Below are positions 35,757-47,854 of a stretch of DNA of 64,000 nt, piece by piece. The DNA comes from Chamaecrista fasciculata (lineage: Eukaryota > Streptophyta > Magnoliopsida > Fabales > Fabaceae): assembly GCA_003254925.1 (NCBI GenBank), contig QANZ01042174.1:231214-295213 (forward strand). The letters are read 5' to 3'. The notes below the pieces were generated by a model. That model was not told the origin of the DNA, ran no database searches, and saw nothing but the letters and a program-made list of their open reading frames with translations. The position numbers and the translations under genes were made by a program. The first letter of the stretch is position 1; every line of letters starts with the position of its first letter.

Positions 35757-38192
35757 TTATTATTCTATAAGTGACCAATTGTGCGCTTTCACTAGAATAA
35801 CCTTGATTTTTTTTTCTCTCCTTTCTAATATGTATGAGTATAGGCTTTTTTAAAGAGAGGAAAGGATGTCGCTCAAACACTTTGCTAGGTTTGTGAAAAA
35901 GATCTTCATCTTTGTTTAGGCCAGTCCTTTTTTTTTTTGGTTTCTCCTCTCTATTATGGAGATTTTCTTCTATACTAAGAAAGGTAAGTTCTTTTTCTTT
36001 TGAAGATATATTTTTTCTAGATTTAATTTTGAAGATCTACATTGTAAAGAAAAATTATGAGGAGTGTTCCTTTAGAAAGAGAAGATAGTTGTGTAGTTTC
36101 TCTCCTTCACATCTTCAAAAATCATTCTTTTATTTGAAAATTTTATGTAGATCTAAAAAAATTACGTGTATCTTTTGTTCTGGTAGAAGATCTAGATCTT
36201 TATTATTGTATTTTTAGATGTGTTGCTTAAATTTTATCTCTTCTCCTGTTTCGTTTAAAAACATGTCTATTTCTAAATGATATATACATATATACATGTA
36301 TATATATATATGGAGTTTAGTGTATATATATAACTAATTAATCGATATTGCTTGTAAAAGGTACTAAAAGATCAGTGATGGTGATAGATTTTGATCTTAT
36401 ACAACATATAAAACATGAGAAGATAATGGTCTTGGAGATTAGTCAGCTTCTAGGTCCATTATTAATTAAAGTAGGATAGGATTCATTAATATTGAAATAA
36501 TTTGGAATTTATATGCAATGGTACCACGTGAATTTAGTTTTCAGGTAGAAGAGAGATGCCCTAATTAGTTGGGACGGCAGATTTTGATGACTAGCATGCA
36601 CGTTTACTTAATTATTTTACTATTAAATATCAACATATACATATCTTTCCTAGATTTGAGGCCACTTGATGAAAGTGACTCAGTACATGTTTTCTCATAT
36701 ACGACAAGCATAGTACTTTCCTATAATAAAACCTAAGTAATATATATAGATATATATATAATTATATACATCTAAAGATGAAGTCTTTATGTGATATCTG
36801 ATGTTCTGTTCCCCATGCATGTGCACATATATAGAAACAGTCTTATATATTTGCTTATCACATGTGTCTGATTTTAATGTCATCTAACTTACACATTTGT
36901 TTATTCATGAATCATGTACCTTTATTCTTGTCTGTATCCGTGTGTGTGTGTGTGTGTTTTTTTTTACTTCAAAACATTAAAGCAGACTCTTACTGAGCCA
37001 GTAGAAATAACTCTGAATCCTAATTAAATTTAAAGAATATTCAGAAATCAAGTTGTTTTATATACTACTTCTTGTTTATTTATCTATTTAGACCAGCTTT
37101 ATCGTGAATTCATGGCAGTAAAAATAACGTATATAAGAGTAAATGAACAATGAATCAGTCTGAATCTGCATTGTGAATGGATGGATTCCTTAGCTAAATC
37201 ACTATATATGGAGGAGTTGTGTTTGGAATTCACCATTCACACGTTTCTCGTTTAGAGTGGGGCAACACTAAACTTTTTTTTTTATTGTTTTTCCTTTTTG
37301 CAAACTATTTAAGGTTTTAGTTCTCTGAAATATTCTTTCCTTTTAATTTAAACTTGTATCTTTTTCTTGATGAGAATAATCTCGGAGCCAACAATGGTTG
37401 ATACATGAATTTTTGCTTTGGCATGATCAACCGCAAAGTTCTGACTATGACTTAATCTCATATCCAAAACTCTACCATAATTAAGATAACTGTTGTCCCA
37501 TATAGTTTAATTTCTTCTTCAACAATTGCCCTGCTGAGAATTAAACTCATGATCTTAGCTTTACTTAATATATATACTAGTTATTGGATCAATTGCTTAC
37601 TACTAAGTACTAAGTCAAACACTATACATCTTCAACTAACCAGATGTTCAAGCTTCACAATAATTCGAATATAACTCAGGTTGTAGTCAGTACCTCTACC
37701 ATGAGATAATAACTACTATATCTAGCTAGGCCAACAAACCGTTCATCAAAAAGTGTCATAAATAAGTACAAGAATAGGCACAAAATCGAAGGAACAAATA
37801 GTTGCAGATTCTAATTTCTAATCCAGGTTTGATTCTGAGAAAGAGTTACAAGAATTAAAATCCCCTCTAGAATTGGCAGAATTCTAAATTAAAGCACAAA
37901 CAAATTAAGTCCCGGGAAGAAAAAAGAACTCAACAAACCTAAAATTCTCAACTCATCAATAATGCACCTAGTTCACAGAGAAAAGAAACTTTGATCCTCC
38001 CGTCTGTAAAACAAATTTACATGCAGAATAACAATAATAATAATTATTCACACAGAACTGGGAAATTAAACTAGCTAGCTAGTCAATTTAACATGCTTAA
38101 ATTAAAGTACCCTATCTGCTTAATTACTGAAGATCCAATTAATTAACACAAATGATCATTCTAATAACTAACCCCTATATATATATATATGT

Positions 38193-38975
38193 TTAGAGCT
38201 TGAGAGACAAATCAAGGTGCTTCCTTTCTTCTTGATGATTATTTGGTGCAGAACCCACCACCATCATGGTCTTCACCATCTGAGGATCAAACCTAGCTAC
38301 ACCCCCTCGTGATGTTGATGTTGTTATGTTAAAATTTGGCATCTCTAGCTTTCCCATTATGGGTTTGGACCAATTACCATGATATTGTGATCCAAACCCA
38401 AAAGAAGAAGAAGAAGAAGAAGCATGAGGCTTGTGGATCATGGAGTGTGCTTGAATTGCAAGAGCTTTGTTGTTTGCACCATGTAGAGGCAGAGATGCCA
38501 TACTTGTATACCTTTGATGATGATGATGATGAAGAAAAGGAATCCCAAAGGCTAATGATGATGATGATGCCATTATGTGATGGTGTCTCTGTCCTCTTTT
38601 GGCCAATGATCTTTCTCTCTTGTGTGCATTTTGGTGTCCCCCTAATGCTTGTGAACTGAAGAACTTCCTCTGGCAGTAATTGCAAGAGAAGACTCTTGGC
38701 TCTGCTTCTGCTTCTAATTCTGCTTCTGCTTCTGATGAATTATTAGCTGCTTCTGTTATTGTTGTGTCCATTTCCAAGCAGTTTATGAGATTCAATACTT
38801 GTTTTGGTTCATTATTCAGATCTAGCTTTGCCTCTTTTTCTTCATCTTCTAATTCTTCCTCAACTGATGATACAATTTGCTTCTTTGCTTGTGGGTTCTG
38901 CAATGGAGTGCTTGGACTTGGAGGTGCCTCTCTGCCAATACTAACATAATTAGCCTCCTCACTCAGGATTTCCAT
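38193..38975 (-). CDS. Single C2H2 zinc-finger protein with EAR repression motif
   Basis: One exon, 260 residues. The plant-type zinc finger is at about residues 96-120: [20 protein letters not shown] with Cys98, Cys101, His114 and His118 and the plant-specific QALGGH. An acidic N-terminal half contains KLDLNNEP (about 50-57) and an alternating Glu/Ala stretch (82-92). The C terminus is HLDLSLKL (253-260), an LxLxL EAR motif that recruits TOPLESS co-repressors. This matches the ZFP1/3/4/7 group of Arabidopsis; I cannot assign one orthologue. Homopolymeric His and Ser runs correspond to GAT and GAA microsatellites in the coding sequence. Expected role: nuclear transcriptional repressor in development or hormone response. 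Confidence 0.92.
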   Translation of the reverse strand: MEILSEEANYVSIGREAPPSPSTPLQNPQAKKQIVSSVEEELEDEEKEAKLDLNNEPKQVLNLINCLEMDTTITEAANNSSEAEAELEAEAEPRVFSCNYCQRKFFSSQALGGHQNAHKRERSLAKRGQRHHHIMASSSSLAFGIPFLHHHHHQRYTSMASLPLHGANNKALAIQAHSMIHKPHASSSSSSFGFGSQYHGNWSKPIMGKLEMPNFNITTSTSRGGVARFDPQMVKTMMVVGSAPNNHQEERKHLDLSLKL

Positions 38976-41515
38976 GGCAGATTTTCTTCACACTGTAAAA
39001 ATTGGTTAAAGCATGTATATATATATGGGTGGGGGATGAATATTATAAATGTTTTATGGTATTCCTATATATGGAATAAGCTGAACTAGCTAGTTTGTGA
39101 TTGTAGAAACAGTTAAATTAAATAGCTTCTATAGCACACTTTTGACTTGTGATTGGATGATTAATAATGTTAAGTATGTATGTAATTATGTATGTATGGC
39201 ATTGTATTTATACAATTATTCTTTAATTAATTTGTACTTCCAAATAGTGACAGGTACTGACCCACAAGAGTGTTAATTCTTGAGTTTACTATGTGGGAAA
39301 AGAGGCAGCAATAATTATATCTCATCATCATCATCATCAAGAAAACTTCATAATCTGGATGATATATTCTCAGCCTGAGCTTTTAGGCATTCCCTTATAA
39401 CCAAAATAGGCAAATTGAAACAATGTGAGATGTTGGGGTTTTTTTTTAGATTGAATCGACCATATATAGTGATTAATTGCTTGTTGGCTTATAAGACCTC
39501 TAAACAGTGGCATAGCTAGCCAATATTTTGAAACCCCTATCCAATCTCCAAATTGGATGTTGGGGGTGTTTCTCTTTATTGTCCACCTAGTCTATGAGAT
39601 TTTGTTTCAATTAATTTGAATTCAATTTATATTACACATCTAATTATAACAAAAGAGTTTTTAAACAAAAATAATTATATTTACAAAGTTTCAAATTTGA
39701 TATATTATTTATATAAGTGATGTCTATCATTTAGACTAAGATTACTAAATTGAAGGATCCGGATTCTCTGCAGTCTTATTTTTGTGCATTTTCATACAGT
39801 ATAGAGAGAGAAAGAAAGAGTTAGAAAGAGAAAAAATTAGTGAGACTCACATTTCATTACACTTCTCTGTCTAACTCTTCCATTACAAAATTTAAAATGT
39901 AATGATCCACTTTGTAATAAATTGGGAGGGTTTGAGAAGAAGGGTTGTATGGAGTGTTAGTATCACGCGTGGCAGCCAAAGTACCCTAATCATGTGGGAG
40001 ACAAACCCAAACGTTTGTCATCTAGACTAAACAACTTTCCTGTGTACTTGAAAGCCCATCAAGAAGGGGTACCATGTCCCCATATGTTGTAAGCCTGTTC
40101 CTTATTTAACTTCCTTCTATCTATCTATCTATCTATCTCTAGTTTCACTTGCTTTTTATGTCTTTCTAACTTTTCTCCATTTTCACTTGTCCACCTCATA
40201 GCTAGCTACTTGCATTTCTGCTATCAAAGTACCACTTATCTTACACCCTCACTTTCAATTCTTTTGCACCCATCTCTAGTTGGATCATTCAATTGTAGTC
40301 ATCATTCTTGATTCTTGATTTGAAGTGACACCTAATACAATTTCATATTTTTATGATGTTATCCATTTAGTTTTTTTTAAAAAACCTATATAGGAAATTT
40401 AGTTCCTAAGAATAATTATAATTAATTTGGTTTTCTTTTAAGAATATCAATTTTTGTTTAATGATTAATATATATATTTTTTATATCACTCATTAAGTTT
40501 AATGTTAATAGAATTAAAATTCACATTAATTTGATGTACTCTTAAATCTTAATTAATATATTTGCTAAAATTTTCAATTTAATTGTAATTATATATATAG
40601 AGTAATAGAGAGAGTAAACTAACAATTTAATTTTTTAAATATCATCCAATTAATAATTTAATATTTAAAGGTCAAAATATATCATTTAGTCTTTAAATTA
40701 AAAGAACTAAAAAATATATTTTTTAATTCTTTTTATAAACTAAAGATTATATCACTTAATTCTTTCAAAGACTAATTATAAATGTATTTGATTCTTTTAA
40801 ATATTAAATTATGTATTTTAATTTTTTAGATGTTAAATTATTAAATTTGTATTTTTTAGCGATAAACTTATTTTTTTAATACATATAGTAAAGAAGAAAA
40901 TGAAGAAGGGAAGTGATGTGTGGCATTACATAGTGGGAGAATAGACAAAATGGCCGACAATGAAAAGGGGAAGGTGACGTGGAGTCCTTTTGTGAGTGAA
41001 GTTTAGAGATGATGGATATTAATTATTAAAACGCAAAAGAGGGAGGAACAAATCTGGGAGCTAATCTTTTGGCTTAGGTATAACTTTGGCTTTTGCTAAT
41101 TGAAAATTAGTTGTTGGCACAATCACTTTAATTTTCAAGTCGTAAGTCGTAACCCCACCACACAAAGAAAGTGGCACGAGTGAGTTATGGAATAAACACT
41201 AATCCCATTGGCTAAACAACTCTATGATTATATTTCAACTTGTCTAATCAAAATATATACAAACCAAATCTCTTTTACAGATCTCCTTGTCTCTCCAAAA
41301 CTACTCCACATTCCAAAATCCAAACCCCTTTCCCCACCATCTTCTTATCCATGTCTTCCCAAAAATATCCACATCATCTATATATCAAGTTTTGAGTATT
41401 CATACGTAGATTCTCAATTCTATGGATATTTACATAACATACTCGTACCAAGTAGTTTTTTATATATATAAAAAACAGTAAAGAAAACAAACACAGCAGC
41501 CTCAAACTCTAACAC

Positions 41516-42109
41516 TTAAGTGTTCACTACATCACGCATACTAATGGGGACACTTGGATTATGGCTTAAGGACGCACTCGCTAAAAAAATAAAAAGATTG
41601 TCATGAGACATATCCCTATCCTGATCAACAACATAATCATAAAAATTTACAGTAGCTCTAATAGGCCAAGTTACCATAGACGGCTCCGTCTTCTCGCCCT
41701 TCCAGACGATGTCGTTCCTTCATTTCCAAATTACATCAAGCCCCACCAGGATCGTAAGACAAGCCCTACCAAAGAGATCCCTGTTTTTCCGCCAGCGAAG
41801 AATCCAAAACCTCAGCCAACTGCGGAGCTGTCCATTCCCAGAGTCCGTCCTAAGCGAGAACGAAAGACCAAACCATACAGCTCTAGAGAAACTGCATCGC
41901 AAAAAAGTATGAGAAACCAAATCGTTGGCCTCCCCACAGAAGGGACAGACAATTTCGCAAAGAAGATGATGACGGTTTAGATTCGTATAAGTCGGGATAG
42001 CCTCATTGAAGATCTTCCAAGTAGTCAACATAACCCTCATAGGGGCTTTCGTCTTCCAGAAATCCTTCCAAGGCCTAAACATTAAGTTACAATTTTGAGA
42101 CAAATTCAA
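41516..42109 (-). pseudogene. LINE retrotransposon relic: zf-RVT domain region
   Basis: The minus strand reads RPWKDFWKTKAPMRVMLTTWKIFNEAIPT, then NRHHLLCEIVCPFCGEANDLVSHTFLRCSFSRAVW. This is the reverse-transcriptase zinc-binding domain (zf-RVT) at the C-terminal side of plant LINE ORF2, with CPFC and H...C ligands. An in-frame TGA at about 41720-41722 interrupts it after VIWK. The same frame continues as RNDIVWKGEKTEPSMVTWPI to a stop at 41516. There is no ATG at the left end and no upstream reverse transcriptase, so this is a 5'-truncated, inactive insertion. Confidence 0.82.
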
Positions 42110-42168
42110 TTACTTCAAAATAGGTTTGATCCAAAATAACTTGTTCATTATAATTTGAATTATTGTTA

Positions 42169-42446
42169 CTCCCTTCGGTTTACAATATTTGCTGTAATTT
42201 GGTGGGTGCACACATGTTAAGAAAATGATTAATTTATCTTAAACTTAAAAAATCTAGAATAAAAATACTATATTACCCTTATTTATTCTTTCTTATTTTC
42301 AAAAGATATTTATTATTAAGAAAGAATAGGTAAGAATAAAATTTTTTAAAAAATAATTAAACCTTTCTTGATTTTGTAAAACATCAGATATTTTGAAATA
42401 TAGAAATATTTAAAATTGTAGCAGAAATTGTGAACCAGAGCAAGTA
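42169..42446. mobile_element. Stowaway-like MITE, copy 2
   Basis: Homologous to 29440-29712 in the same orientation: TTACTCCCTTCGGTTTACAAT start, GGTGGGTGCACACATG, AAGAAAATGATTAATTTATC, then TAAAACATCAGATATTTTGAAA. The right terminus is degraded. Confidence 0.65.
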
Positions 42447-42848
42447 TTTATGTATGTGTTTTTTCAAAAAATTACTGCAAACAAAAAAATTGTAAAGAAG
42501 AAACACTAGAAAAAGATTGAAAACAAAAAATATCCCTAATGATCACATCAATATACTCAAAATCCAAAAGTGTACAACTTTAATGCTTTCTTTTGCTGGT
42601 GCCTTTAATTAGTTGTACCCACTCAGACTAGAACAATCAACAATGAAGAGCGTTCAAAAGCTCTCTTACATACATCCTCAAACATAGTCACATGATAATG
42701 ACAAATCAAACATGGGATAGGCCTTAACGGTCGGGTCCCCTACCTCTAGTACTCCATGATGAGTTGAGTATTATACAAAACTAATTAAGAACCGTGTTGC
42801 TTAGCTGCTTCTACTTATTAATTCTTTCAATAATAATCAATATATATA

Positions 42849-43237
42849 GGGTAAATTATACTTTGGTACCCTGTTCTATGGATCAATTTTACTTTGGTAT
42901 CATGTTATTTTAAAAGTGACACTTTAGTATCATGTTCTTTCAAAAATGTCATTTTGGTACCTTGTTATTTCAAAAGTGACATTTTGGTATCCTGTTCTTT
43001 GGACCAATTTCACTATGGTACCATGTTCTTTCACTATTTGTTACCCTATTCTATCTTTTTTAGGGTACCATAGTGAAATTGGTCCAAAGAATAGGGTACC
43101 TAAATGTCACCTTTGAAAGAACAAGGTATCAAAATATCATTTTCGAAAGAAAATGGTACCAAAATGTCACTTTTGAAAGAATAGGGTACTAAAATGAAAA
43201 CGGTCCATAGAAGAAGGTAGCAAAGTGTAATTTACCC
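42849..43237. mobile_element. Foldback MITE of the GGGTAAATTA family
   Basis: GGGTAAATTATACTTTGGTA at the left pairs with GCAAAGTGTAATTTACCC at the right. The arms contain multiple tandem variants of TTTTGGTACCWTGTTCTTTC, so this copy has internal repeat expansion. The flanks are TA repeats and a target duplication cannot be read. Confidence 0.8.
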
Positions 43238-43770
43238 ATATATATATATATATATACACACACACATCCTGCTTTAGTTTCTTTCTTCTCTTTTTTTTTT
43301 TTNTCAATGTTCAAACATCAACATTATAATATATTCAAATATTCAATTATTCATAGGATAATATCTATAATATATATTATTAAACTAAATTATTGATTCG
43401 TTCTCTTAAAAAATTATATTGTAGCTTCTCTCATTTCATCTCTGAAAGATATATAAAATTATAAGATTTAATTTTTAAAATGTGTAATTACAATCATTTT
43501 GTTCAATATATTAATTGAAGTATAATGACAAATCTTATTCAAATCTAGGTTTTGTTGATTGCGTTTATCAATTAATGTTATAAAATTATATTCACTGTTA
43601 AATTTGAATTTTCTTTTGGCTAAAAAATCATATTTCAAATCTTAGTTATTGAAAGTGGAGAATTCAAAGCTTGATTATAAGTTGTTTTACATTCAATAAT
43701 CTTTTCAATGTAAATTTTTTTTTTAGGTACAATCAAGAGGTTTAAAAAGAGCTAAAGCACAAAAGAAAAT

Positions 43771-43993
43771 CTAAAAATTACGGGGCAACAAAGGTCCAAA
43801 GCTGTCTTCAAACAAAAGCCTCTTAATACAACTAGGAGGCTCAACCCAACGAACCCGAAACTACTCCATCTTCATGCCAATTCCAACTAAAGCATCAGCC
43901 ACGCGATTCACTTCTCTAAGCGTGTAAAGAACCCTACTATGTGACGCTTCATTCAATGTCTCAAAATGCCACTTCACAAATAATTTTTTCGTG
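43771..43993 (-). pseudogene. LINE retrotransposon relic: RNase H C terminus
   Basis: The minus strand reads VKWHFETLNEASHSRVLYTL, then REVNRVADALVGIGMKME, an in-frame stop, and FRVRWVEPPSCIKRLLFEDS to a final stop at 43771. REVNRVADAL is the conserved RNase H motif near the end of plant LINE ORF2. The segment is truncated at its 5' side and carries one stop, so it is inactive. It lies 1.7 kb from the other LINE relic in the same orientation, but the two parts may come from different insertions. Confidence 0.8.
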
Positions 43994-46417
43994 TTGGATT
44001 GTCTTTTAAAAAAAACATTAGTAATTAACAAGCACAAAATCTAAAAAAATCATACTAAAAAGTTAATTATTGAGGTTGAAGTTTGAATATAATTTACTAA
44101 AATACTTTACATTTAACAATCTTTTTTTTTTGGCCAAATACATTTAACAATGTCTCTCGTTACAAATATGTGAATAAAATGAATGAATAGATTATAATTG
44201 TATTTTTCAGTCGCTAAATTAATCTTTTAGAGACTGAAAATTTAATTTATTCTCTAATTATTTATGTCAACACCTTATGGCTTATTGTGTCCATGGCCTT
44301 ACTATACGACAACAACCCAATGCCGTTTATTCAAACGGCATTAATTCATTTTGTTATGATGACTCATTTAACATCTAGGATGATTGAATGAAATCATCAA
44401 GTATATTCACTAGTAATGGAAAATTATTGAGATTAGGAAAATTTTTGGTTCCTATTTGTCGATTGATGCACGTGAGTCGTGTGACTTGTATCAATCAATC
44501 AAGTCCTTTTCTTGCTTCTACAAGCTTGCAAACCACCCAGCCACAAAATGTCTCATCTCATCTAATCTTTAATTAAACAACGTAACCTTTTTTTTTTTTT
44601 TGAACTATGAACAACAACGTAACTTCTTTCGGACCAAAAAACAAAAAACAACGTAACTTCTTAAACATGTTATTAATTCCTCGAGAATAGTTTAACTTAA
44701 CATTCCCCGGCCCGTTTCAAATTTATCTTATTGAGTTCATTTTGTCTGTATATTAATACTTCCAACAAACTTCATTATTGAGTTCATCCAGTTTAACTTA
44801 ATTAGTCATCCGCTGAAAAAATATATACAAGTTCTAGAAAAAATCAAGAAAAAAAATTAAAAATAAATAAATGAAGCTCAATAATTTGCATTAACATAAT
44901 TCTAAGATGGAATAGTGTATACTGTATTTCGTTGACTATAAAACTCCATTTTCGTCTCTTAAATATTAATTTTAGCCCCTCATGCATGAATCAGATTTTT
45001 TTAATCAATTTTAATTAATCTATCACTTTTTGGGTAAATTATGAGTTTTTCTTGCTGTACGATTTAGATGAAAATTAATTTTATCTATGTTAGAGAATGA
45101 ACAATTTAAAATTCTCTCAATAATATAGATTTTAAAAATCAAATTTGGGTCCAACTCGCCAATGGCTCAAAACCATTCTTGGTTATTAGTCTATCATTTT
45201 TTTAGGTAGAGACTCTATCATTAATTTATGTAATAGATTGTATGTGACAGTATCAGGTCATTATTTCATTTAAAAATAAGTGAAATGACTACAATTAATA
45301 ATAGATAAATTTATAAAAAGATCAAATTTAAAGAAACATTGCATAAATAATTCATTGCATAAGTTTGACTACAATTAAGTTAGGATCGCTACTTTGTCCA
45401 TTGCGATGATTTCTTAAATAATTCATTTAGATTAACATAATCATAACAAGGAATTAAACAAATTAAAAAACTAAAATCAGTGATCGGTAAATCTTAAGAA
45501 AATTAAATTAATAAACTTATTTAATGAAAATTAAATTTAAAAAATAATAATTACTCATGCTACTTTTCACTTAGTCAAACTTTCAGAAGATAAGTTATAT
45601 ATGATTTGTGACTTTGTACTTCCTTTATCAATTTAAAAGTCAAATATGAGGGGTTATTTATTATTATTTTTTTCTTTTTATGATTTTGCCAAAGTCAAAT
45701 ATGATGATTTAGAGTTTTTTTTTTTTGCCAAAGATGATTTAGAGTTTAAACGTTCACAAAAACATTGCGCTGACTTTATAATAGTGCTGTGCTGTTTCCA
45801 GATGTTATAGTGTATAGGGTAAAAACTAAAAAGAGCAACGATATGAGGAGCACTTGTCTACGCATTGAATTAATTTGATCCCCAAAGTCCGCCTCACTTT
45901 AATGCCAATCAATAATCAAGTCAGCCCAATAAATTCAACAATACTTATTACATACATGCCTATCCAAAACATAATAAGCAAGCAAGCCCAACAATATTTG
46001 ACCTATTCTTGTCACATTCATTCACATTATGGTCCATTGCATCAAACTTCAACTCCTCCTTCCACAATCCAGAACATCACCACCAACATATGATAAATAC
46101 TAAACCAATAACAAGTTGGAGTAGTATATATTCCAATATCTATATAAATTAGTAAGAGAATTTTATTTTTTGTTATAGAATTTCATGATTGGTATAAGAA
46201 TCAATCTTTGCTGATACATTCAAATAAATAGATGAATCAAGAATATAAAGTTGACCTACAAAGAGTATGTAATAAGGTTTTTAGACTCTAACTTGAATTT
46301 TACTAATTAATGCAGAGACAACTATAAACAAAAGGAAGTAAGGTTTGAATATTCCTGTATTTTAGGATTCTTTTCTGATACAGAGATATCTCAAAGATAG
46401 TGTGGGTTTTGTTATTA

Positions 46418-46849
46418 GGCTTAAAGTGCACTTTTGGTCTCATAACTTTGGGAAATATTTCAATTTGGTCCCATAACTTTGGCAAAGGTCTCAATTTGGT
46501 CCCATACATTTTTTTGTTGCAATTTTTGTCCCATAACTTTTGAAAACGTCTCACTATTGGTCTCAATACTGATTTTCATCCATTATCTGCAGTTAAAGAT
46601 GATCTGACATACTGAGTTGGATGATGACGTGACAAATATGGGTGAAGTTATGAGACGGATAGAAATCAGCTTAGGACCAACGGTGAGATGTTTTTAGAAG
46701 TTATGTGACCAAAATTGCAACAAAAAAAAGTTATGGGACCAAATTGAGACCTTTGCCAAAGTTATGGGACCAAAATTGTAACAAAAAAAATTATGAGACC
46801 AAATTGAAACCTTTGTCAAAGTTATGAGACCAAAACTGCACTTTAACCT
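46418..46849. mobile_element. Foldback MITE
   Basis: The left arm AGGCTTAAAGTGCACTTTTGG pairs with the right arm CCAAAACTGCACTTTAACCT. Repeated CATAACTTTGGCAAAGGTCTC phrases pair with GAGACCTTTGCCAAAGTTATG. Related to the DeSI intron element at 30757-31231. The minus-strand frame 46303-46566 is part of it. Confidence 0.75.
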
Positions 46850-47803
46850 TCTTATTAAAATTAGTATGAGCTCTACTTTTGTTGTAAATACTCAAAGATG
46901 GTCAGCCCAAAGTGTATCAATAGTGAATAATGCTTTGTTGTAATAAAAAATGGTAAGTCTTAAAAAAAAAGAAAAATTACTATTCTTTCAAAAGTAATAT
47001 TTTAATATCAAATTATATTCGTCGTTAATATTTTGATATTCAAAACTCTTTTTCCGTTACCTTTTAACGAGAAAAAGTACATTCAAGTGACGTGCATAGT
47101 AAAAATTATATTCGATCCATACCTCATGGTGATGGTATCAAAATGTAAATTAACAAAAAAAAAATAGAAATAGGAGGGATGGACCAATGAAAGATGAACC
47201 AATGAGTGATGAATTAAAATGTGGCTTCATTCCTTTGTTTTAGTGTGGATTCCTTCAAATTATATTCACTACTTGTTCACTTGGATGCCCCACCATCAGT
47301 TGCCATTCCAACTACTGCACTAACTACATTAATGCCCAAATCGTGCGTACTTCTTCCAATCACCTTGTGCCTTTGACCTTTCTTAGTGGTCACTCTATTC
47401 AACTCAATCTTCATAACACATCCATCACCTCCTAGCTCCTTTAATTTACTCCAATTCTTTTCTCTCTTTCAAACTTATACTCCATTCAAAATAAAAAAAA
47501 AAAAAAATATGTAATTCAAAACCTTTCACGATCACGAGAAGAGAAGGCAATTTCTGAAACACATTAATTATTAGACAAAAACGACCTCGCGCTGCAGTTA
47601 GCTATATATCTCGTTCTAGACGTTTTGACCACTATTTTATTTATGGACAACCTTGTTCCAATAATATTCTGTACCTATGTAAATGTCTTGATCTATAATC
47701 TATATCTTCCTCCTTTTCAAATTGTCTAGTGGAAGGTTCAAACCCACTTTTACATGAATCTGAACACACACACACACACACCCAACATCATATCATATAT
47801 CGC

Positions 47804-47810
47804 TATAAAT
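47804..47810 (+). promoter_or_regulatory. Probable TATA box of the chitinase gene
   Basis: TATAAAT lies 45-51 bases upstream of the chitinase ATG, in the context GCTATAAATTAAACC. A transcript start about 30 bases downstream would leave a short leader of around 20 bases before ACCATGGCC, a good plant initiation context. Confidence 0.6.
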
Positions 47811-47854
47811 TAAACCCATTGCTCTGTTAATTTCATCCTACAACATTAACGACC

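Larger units (their letters stand above)
31483..38192. other. Intergenic spacer with MITEs and an Au SINE
   Basis: No gene is recognised. Named contents are the hairpin MITE at 32175-32321, the large Mutator-type element at 33738-34804, an ATT microsatellite and an Au SINE. A decayed foldback with paired GTCAATTTAGTCTC and ATAAAATTGATAG phrases lies at about 33190-33530. The stretches 31500-32160, 32330-33150 and 35800-38190 show only AT-rich DNA and short TA, TG and CA runs. Confidence 0.6.
38976..47854. other. Intergenic spacer with LINE relics and MITEs
   Basis: No intact gene is recognised. Contents named separately are a LINE zinc-knuckle relic, a LINE RNase H relic and three MITEs. An ATCT microsatellite lies near 40116-40138 and a single N at 43303. 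The frames at 41208-41471 and 45875-46093 have no recognisable protein. The stretches 39100-41200, 44010-46400 and 46860-47790 hold only AT-rich DNA. Confidence 0.55.

Noticed and set aside
38336..38949. Plus-strand frames opposite the zinc-finger gene
   Set aside because: Antisense shadows of the C2H2 coding exon and its GAT/GAA repeats.
41208..41471. 87-residue plus-strand frame next to the LINE relic
   Set aside because: No recognisable domain; composition like spacer DNA.
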